From NCBI GenBank assembly GCA_041623895.1, contig JBFJVZ010000387.1, positions 1 to 7,398 of the forward strand: 7,398 nucleotides of DNA, written 5' to 3'. Each line of letters starts with the position of its first letter. Position 1 is the first letter of the stretch. Position numbers and translations under genes: made by a program. Shown here piece after piece: positions 6,059-7,398 of this stretch. Below the pieces are notes generated by a model. It was not told the origin of the DNA. It did not search any database and was given only the letters and a program-made list of their open reading frames with translations. Source of the DNA: JBFJVZ01 sp041623895 (GTDB lineage: Bacteria; Planctomycetota; Planctomycetia; Pirellulales; Pirellulaceae).

Positions 6059-6820
6059 ATGGGAGAGAAGCAACCCCTTAGTGTCGCTGTCATCGATTTG
6101 GGCGATTTTTCGCGCCCCGGGATGGAGGCGGCGGCGACGCGGTACGCCGCGCGGCGAATCGGCGGGCAACCACTGGTCGTTCGTATGGCCAGGCGAATCA
6201 GTGACTGCACGCTGGTCAGTGAAGTCGTCATTGTGGGCTCGAATATTCCTTCATCCCTGTTGACTTCGGGGATTGCCGGATTCGCGACAATCAATCTACC
6301 CACGTGCCATATTTCCGAGCGGCTCTGTAACGTCGTCGATCGTTTTGGCGTCGACTGGGTATTTGTCGTTCCCGGCAATCAGCCATTTGTGGATTCTGCG
6401 CTGATCGACCAATTGCTCTCCCGCGCGTTGAAATCGACTGAATGTGATTACGTAGGTTATGCCTCGAATGTGGGGGACTCGCGTCGAATCAGCAACTTGG
6501 GACTGGCTGGTGAAGCCTGCCACAGCGACACGCTTCGTCGACTGCGGCGAAATGCCGATCGCTTGCCGGCGGATGAGATCGGTTCGATCGCGTCCTGTCT
6601 TCAACACGCGCCCGGTGTTTATCAGCTGAAATTTGTGCCGCTGCCTGACGCTCTGGACCGTGCCGACCTGCGTTTTGCGATTGAAAATGAAATCGACTGG
6701 GATGACGCCCAACTGTTGTGTGAAACTGTAAGCCAGGAAGACGCCGAGTGGCAGCAGATTGCTCAAGTGGTGATGGCCAACGAGGACTTGAGGGCTTCAA
6801 TGGCGAACCGCAACTCATAA
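6059..6820 (+). CDS. Divergent nucleotidyltransferase-like protein (SpsF/KdsB-like fold)
   Basis: This 253-residue protein resembles the cytidylyltransferase family (SpsF, KdsB), which activates sugars with CTP. The matching parts, in order, are RRIGGQPLVVRMARRI (32-47; family pattern: GG/KPL followed by a helix), SEVVIVGSN (54-62; VVVAT/VGT strand), DWVFVVPGNQPFVDSALIDQLL (99-120; family GDxPLIDPxLID) and ADLRFAIENEIDWDDAQLL (202-220; family RLTVDxxEDLELV). However, the N-terminal nucleotide loop (AxxxSxRLPGK) is not recognisable, and the metal-binding Asp of GDxP is Asn107 here. Activity may therefore be lost or changed. ATG 6059 has a good AGGAG six bases upstream (6048-6052). It is transcribed away from aroA and ends in a strong terminator, so it is probably a single-gene unit. 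Sugar nucleotide or surface polysaccharide work is inferred only. Confidence 0.72.
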   Translation: MGEKQPLSVAVIDLGDFSRPGMEAAATRYAARRIGGQPLVVRMARRISDCTLVSEVVIVGSNIPSSLLTSGIAGFATINLPTCHISERLCNVVDRFGVDWVFVVPGNQPFVDSALIDQLLSRALKSTECDYVGYASNVGDSRRISNLGLAGEACHSDTLRRLRRNADRLPADEIGSIASCLQHAPGVYQLKFVPLPDALDRADLRFAIENEIDWDDAQLLCETVSQEDAEWQQIAQVVMANEDLRASMANRNS

Positions 6821-6863
6821 TCCGTAAACCTTTCCTCAAGGCGCCAGTCTGCCTAACCGATAT

Positions 6864-6897
6864 AACCGATGACCACATGATTTGGTCATCGGTTTTT
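6864..6897 (+). terminator. Intrinsic terminator after the nucleotidyltransferase-like gene
   Basis: A perfect 12-bp stem (aaccgatgacca at 6864-6875 against 6883-6894) closes a seven-base loop and runs straight into TTTTT (6893-6897). It begins 43 bases after the stop at 6820 and 41 bases before the next start codon, and so separates the two genes. Confidence 0.85.
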
Positions 6898-6937
6898 CAT
6901 TGCGCGACTTACGAATTCCACTCAGTAACGAGAATTA

Positions 6938-7369
6938 ATGATGCGGTCTCCTTGCCTCCGCACACGTATTTTGCTGATTGCCATCATCACGATTTTGCCA
7001 ACGGCAGGATGTCGGCTGTGCTGCGAAACGGATGACCACACGTATTCGGCTTATGGGGGTGCCTGGGAGCGGACTCGTCGTGATTCGGGTCGGGTCGGCA
7101 GCATCTTTGACCCGGCGGGCGCGAAAGCGTCAACTTTAGTGGAGCGTGACCAGCCAGATCGACCGGAAGTTCTGGATCGCCAGCGGCGCAAAGACGATCC
7201 CGACGCATATTCACTGGAGCCGGACAAGGATCCGTCGAGACCCGAAATGCCCGAAGATGGTGCTGACGACGACGAGGCGTTGAGGAAGCGAATCGAGGAG
7301 CTTCGCAACCAACAACTCGAGGACATTGATGCCGAGCCCGGCAAGCTGGTGCCTCCGACGCTTTACTAG
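6938..7369 (+). CDS. Small lipoprotein-like secreted protein with GGAWERT motif
   Basis: This 143-residue protein begins with a basic start and a hydrophobic stretch (ILLIAIITIL, 11-20) ending at PTAGC, with Cys25 as a likely lipid-modified residue. The lipobox is imperfect: the -3 position is Thr, not Leu/Val/Ile. After the signal, GCRLCCETDDH, then YGGAWERTRRDSGRVGSIFDPAG (39-61), is the most conserved-looking part and resembles small planctomycete lipoproteins I have seen. The rest is hydrophilic and Pro/Asp/Glu-rich, with a short coiled coil (about 113-129, DEALRKRIEELRNQQLE) and the end KLVPPTLY. The function is unknown. Start ATGATG at 6938; the second ATG (6941) is equally possible and no strong ribosome binding site is seen. 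A terminator separates it from the gene upstream. Confidence 0.75.
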   Translation: MMRSPCLRTRILLIAIITILPTAGCRLCCETDDHTYSAYGGAWERTRRDSGRVGSIFDPAGAKASTLVERDQPDRPEVLDRQRRKDDPDAYSLEPDKDPSRPEMPEDGADDDEALRKRIEELRNQQLEDIDAEPGKLVPPTLY

Positions 7370-7398
7370 CCAGGATGATTCGAGGCGGGCGAGGCTGC

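Noticed and set aside
5693..6169. Minus-strand frame of 158 residues across the divergent promoter region
   Set aside because: It overlaps both the small membrane protein and the start of the nucleotidyltransferase-like gene, each with its own ribosome binding site.
6296..6766. Minus-strand frame of 156 residues inside the nucleotidyltransferase-like gene
   Set aside because: Fully antisense to a gene with family motifs and a good ribosome binding site; no motif of its own.
7375..7398. ATG at 7375 as the start of a next gene
   Set aside because: Only eight codons remain in the window, there is no ribosome binding site at normal spacing, and nothing can be recognised.
1..7398. CRISPR array, tRNA, rRNA, IS transposase, phage or defence genes
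   Set aside because: No regularly spaced repeats, cloverleaf-like sequence, transposase motif or defence-domain motif was seen on either strand.

Overview
The window looks like chromosomal DNA from a planctomycete, probably a Pirellulaceae member related to Rhodopirellula. The grounds are moderate GC with little gene overlap and long intergenic gaps, a secreted protein with a Gly-rich linker and hydrophobic tail, a small lipoprotein-like protein with a GGAWERT...GRVGS motif that I associate with planctomycetes, and an EPSP synthase with the NSGTT-type active-site loop. The lineage rests on recall of family features, not on a database search.

Layout from left to right. Positions 1-230 hold a foldback element (nested imperfect inverted repeats, 6-140) and no gene. 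Positions 231-959 (+) encode a six-helix membrane protein of unknown function. Positions 1126-2424 (+) encode a secreted protein with two related beta-sandwich-like repeats and a hydrophobic C-terminal tail. The convergent gap that follows carries a perfect 23-bp inverted repeat (2472-2523). Positions 2562-3569 (-) encode a DUF1611/DgcN-family P-loop protein with a TTG start and a good ribosome binding site. Positions 3570-4146 lack a convincing full gene but hold two short minus-strand frames, one with coding-like composition that may be a gene remnant. Positions 4147-5532 (-) encode aroA, EPSP synthase of the shikimate pathway. Its likely operon partner upstream is a 96-residue three-helix membrane protein (5535-5825, -). 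Divergent from that pair, 6059-6820 (+) encodes a divergent nucleotidyltransferase-like protein of the SpsF/KdsB fold and is followed by a strong intrinsic terminator (6864-6897). The last gene (6938-7369, +) is the small lipoprotein-like protein.

The genes do not form one evident system. Only two are recognisable metabolic proteins: AroA (chorismate and aromatic amino acids) and the DUF1611 protein (possibly D-glutamate N-acetylation, without its usual racemase partner here). No phage, IS transposase, CRISPR array, toxin-antitoxin pair, tRNA or rRNA was seen. The most noteworthy items are the two different palindromic repeats, the NTP-transferase-like protein with a changed metal-binding motif, the internal duplication in the secreted protein, and the possible gene remnant between aroA and the DUF1611 gene.
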